From the NCBI RefSeq assembly GCF_000221045.1, contig NC_015856.1:2558542-2622541 (forward strand): a DNA stretch of 64,000 bases, written 5' to 3'. This document shows positions 62,568 to 64,000 of the stretch, piece by piece (positions within the stretch are counted from its first letter, which is position 1; each line of letters starts with the position of its first letter). The notes below the pieces were generated by a model. The model did no database searches. It was not told the origin of the DNA and saw only the letters and a program-made list of their open reading frames with translations. The position numbers and the translations under genes are program-made. The stretch comes from Collimonas fungivorans Ter331 (GTDB lineage: Bacteria > Pseudomonadota > Gammaproteobacteria > Burkholderiales > Burkholderiaceae_D).

Positions 62568-62888
62568 TTAGCCGGCCTTCTTCAGGCAAGCCGCCTTGGC
62601 CACATCGAGGCGCTTTTCCAGGTTGGCTTCGAGCGCCGGCGATTTGCCGGTCTGCACCAGCAGGTTGTATTCGCTTTGCGGCACGCTGTCCCAGTAGGCA
62701 TCGGACACGCAGCCGCAAAAGGCCGGCATTTTTTCCGGCGCTTTTGGGGCGCCGCGGGCTGACCCGCCCATCTTCAGGCAGATTTCGGTATTCGCCTTCT
62801 TTAACTCGGGCATGACCTTGGCGCCCCACGCCAGCTGACTGGCGGCGGCCAAGGAAAACGCGGCGATCGCAACGAGGATTCTTTTCAT
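62568..62888 (-). CDS. Small exported protein with four cysteines, function unknown
   Basis: A 106-aa protein with a Sec signal peptide (MKRILVAIAAFSLAAASQLA, cleaved near AWG-AK). The mature part of about 80 residues has four cysteines (ICLKMGG, FCGCVSDAYW, AACLKK), which may form disulfides in the periplasm. ATG 62888 is preceded by AAAGA. The gene follows tadC by 8 bp on the same strand, so it may be the last gene of the tad transcript. I do not recognise the family. Confidence 0.65.
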   Translation of the reverse strand: MKRILVAIAAFSLAAASQLAWGAKVMPELKKANTEICLKMGGSARGAPKAPEKMPAFCGCVSDAYWDSVPQSEYNLLVQTGKSPALEANLEKRLDVAKAACLKKAG

Positions 62889-62896
62889 CTGGTCTT

Positions 62897-63790
62897 TTAT
62901 TTGAAATTCATCAGGATAGTCATCACTATCGGGAAAGCGATGATGATAAAGGTGATCGGGAAGATGAACATGATCAGGGGTGCGATCATTTTCATCGGCG
63001 CTTCCATCGCCAGCTTCTCGGCGCGCTGGAAACGCTCGGTGCGTTTCTGTTCGGCGAACTTGCGCAAGGTCGGTCCCAGCGGCACGCCTAACTTGTCGCA
63101 TTGCAGGACAATGCCGACAAAACGCGAAATGTCGACATTGCCGGTGCGGCGCGCGAATTTTCCCAAGGCATCGGCGCGGCCGGCGCCGGTTTTCATGTCG
63201 CGCACCACCCGCTCGATCTCATGGCGCAAGATGCAGTCGGGACCACGTTCGCAGAAATTGACGATGGCGGTATTCAAGGTCAGGCCGCATTCGCAGCACA
63301 GCGTCACGATATCGACGAAGGACGGGAAATAGCGCGAGATTTCAATGTTGCGCTTCTTCTTCTGGTCGCGGATCCACATCAGCGGATAAAACCAGCCTAT
63401 CATTCCCAGCACCAGCATGATGATGAGCACCGTGTAACTGATGCCAAACGCCGCCAGGCCGGCCAGCACCGCGAAAAAAAGCGCCACTGCCAGCGAGAAG
63501 AACTGCAAGGCGTAAGTCTCGCCGGGGGTCATGAAATACTCCAGGCCGGCTGTGTTAAGCATCTGCTTGCGTTTCAGCAGCCGCGCCTCCGACACCGTGG
63601 CGCCTAAATAGAAGTCAAAAAACATTACTCCGTTCCAGACTTTTTTCAGCAGCGGCGGCAGAGGATCCATGTTCGGCCGGAATTTGGTGACCTTGACATT
63701 GGCCACCAGCCGAAACAGGTAAAACATGAACACGCTAAGGCTGCCGAAGGCCAGTATGATCGCGCCGTAAAGATAGATTGAACTGTTCAT
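62897..63790 (-). CDS. tadC: Tad pilus/secretion inner-membrane protein TadC
   Basis: A 297-aa membrane protein with an N-terminal helix, a pair of helices near 95-140 and a C-terminal helix (LIMFIFPITFIIIAFPIVM), with a T2SSF domain between (FPSFVDIVTLCCECGLTLNTAI ... LGVPLGPTLRKFAEQKRTERFQRAEKLAMEAPMKM). TadB and TadC form the platform for assembly of Flp-type tight-adherence pili. It follows tadB by 33 bp. Other tad genes are presumably further right, outside the window. Confidence 0.93.
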   Translation of the reverse strand: MNSSIYLYGAIILAFGSLSVFMFYLFRLVANVKVTKFRPNMDPLPPLLKKVWNGVMFFDFYLGATVSEARLLKRKQMLNTAGLEYFMTPGETYALQFFSLAVALFFAVLAGLAAFGISYTVLIIMLVLGMIGWFYPLMWIRDQKKKRNIEISRYFPSFVDIVTLCCECGLTLNTAIVNFCERGPDCILRHEIERVVRDMKTGAGRADALGKFARRTGNVDISRFVGIVLQCDKLGVPLGPTLRKFAEQKRTERFQRAEKLAMEAPMKMIAPLIMFIFPITFIIIAFPIVMTILMNFK

Positions 63791-63823
63791 GGCATGTATC
63801 CGATAACAATATGTCCGCGGCCG

Positions 63824-64000
63824 TCAGACATCGATGGCCAGGATTTTCTGGATCACCTTGTGGCCGATATAGGCCATGGTGAGACAGATGAAGAGTACGA
63901 TCTTGCCGTAAAGCGTGGTCAGCAGCAGGCCCATTTCTTCCGGCTGGATGAAGAACAGCGCAACCCCGACCAGCGCCGGCAGGCAGATCATGACCCAGCC
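63824..64000 (-). CDS. tadB: Tad platform protein TadB, C-terminal end only (partial)
   Basis: The last 58 codons of a minus-strand gene cut by the window edge. The visible part consists of two hydrophobic segments (MICLPALVGVALFFIQPEEM and IVLFICLTMAYIGHKVIQKI) and ends AIDV. Pattern and position directly upstream of tadC fit TadB. Confidence 0.82.
   Translation of the reverse strand, partial: GWVMICLPALVGVALFFIQPEEMGLLLTTLYGKIVLFICLTMAYIGHKVIQKILAIDV

Overview
The window looks like the chromosome of a GC-rich betaproteobacterium, most likely Burkholderiales and probably an Oxalobacteraceae member close to Collimonas or Janthinobacterium. This is an inference from gene content: a cyoABCD oxidase followed by SURF1 and a RegB/RegA pair, an LqsS/JqsS-type sensor kinase, very large NRPS genes, and a Tad secretion locus. 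No rRNA, tRNA, CRISPR array or intact insertion sequence was seen.

Layout. (1) 1-27291, minus strand: an NRPS operon of an MFS exporter followed by three synthetases of 5356 aa, 1168 aa and more than 2080 aa. The synthetase genes overlap by ATGA. Eight modules are visible and the third gene leaves the window inside its eighth module. A-domain pocket residues suggest Thr, Pro-like, Pro-like, a basic/ornithine-like residue, Glu-like, Ser, Pro-like, Glu-like. The first module starts with a condensation domain, so an N-acylated peptide is expected. The second and third synthetases carry TubC-type N-terminal docking domains. (2) 27292-27895: a 0.6-kb non-coding stretch with an AT-rich core that probably holds the NRPS promoter. 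(3) 27896-38669: a 2-deoxyribose (or deoxynucleoside sugar) uptake and catabolism operon on the minus strand: deoC, a two-domain aldehyde dehydrogenase, an RbsD/FucU mutarotase, a ribokinase-family kinase and a four-gene ABC importer. It is divergent from a DeoR repressor. The intergenic region contains a 16-bp palindrome whose half-sites match the classical E. coli DeoR operator.

(4) 38764-41632: a secreted protein with a TonB-C-like end, an orphan LqsS/CqsS-like quorum-sensing histidine kinase, and a hot-dog thioesterase. (5) 41824-48694, minus strand: cyoA-cyoB-cyoC-cyoD-SURF1-regB-regA, a bo-type quinol oxidase operon fused with redox-sensing regulators. Most genes overlap, cyoE is absent, and CyoD has a Met/His-rich tail. 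(6) 48862-50208: an MHS-type MFS transporter ending in a strong terminator. (7) 50262-56404: a lone DUF4096 (IS5 OrfA-like) protein and an 1857-aa trimeric autotransporter adhesin with a long, highly repetitive Ser/Thr/Asn stalk. (8) 56917-64000: an alkaline-phosphatase-fold phosphodiesterase lipoprotein, an O-methyltransferase, an SsuA-like binding protein with a flavin monooxygenase (organosulfur use), an SDR, a gene remnant, a small cysteine-containing exported protein, and the end of a tad locus (tadC, and tadB cut by the window).
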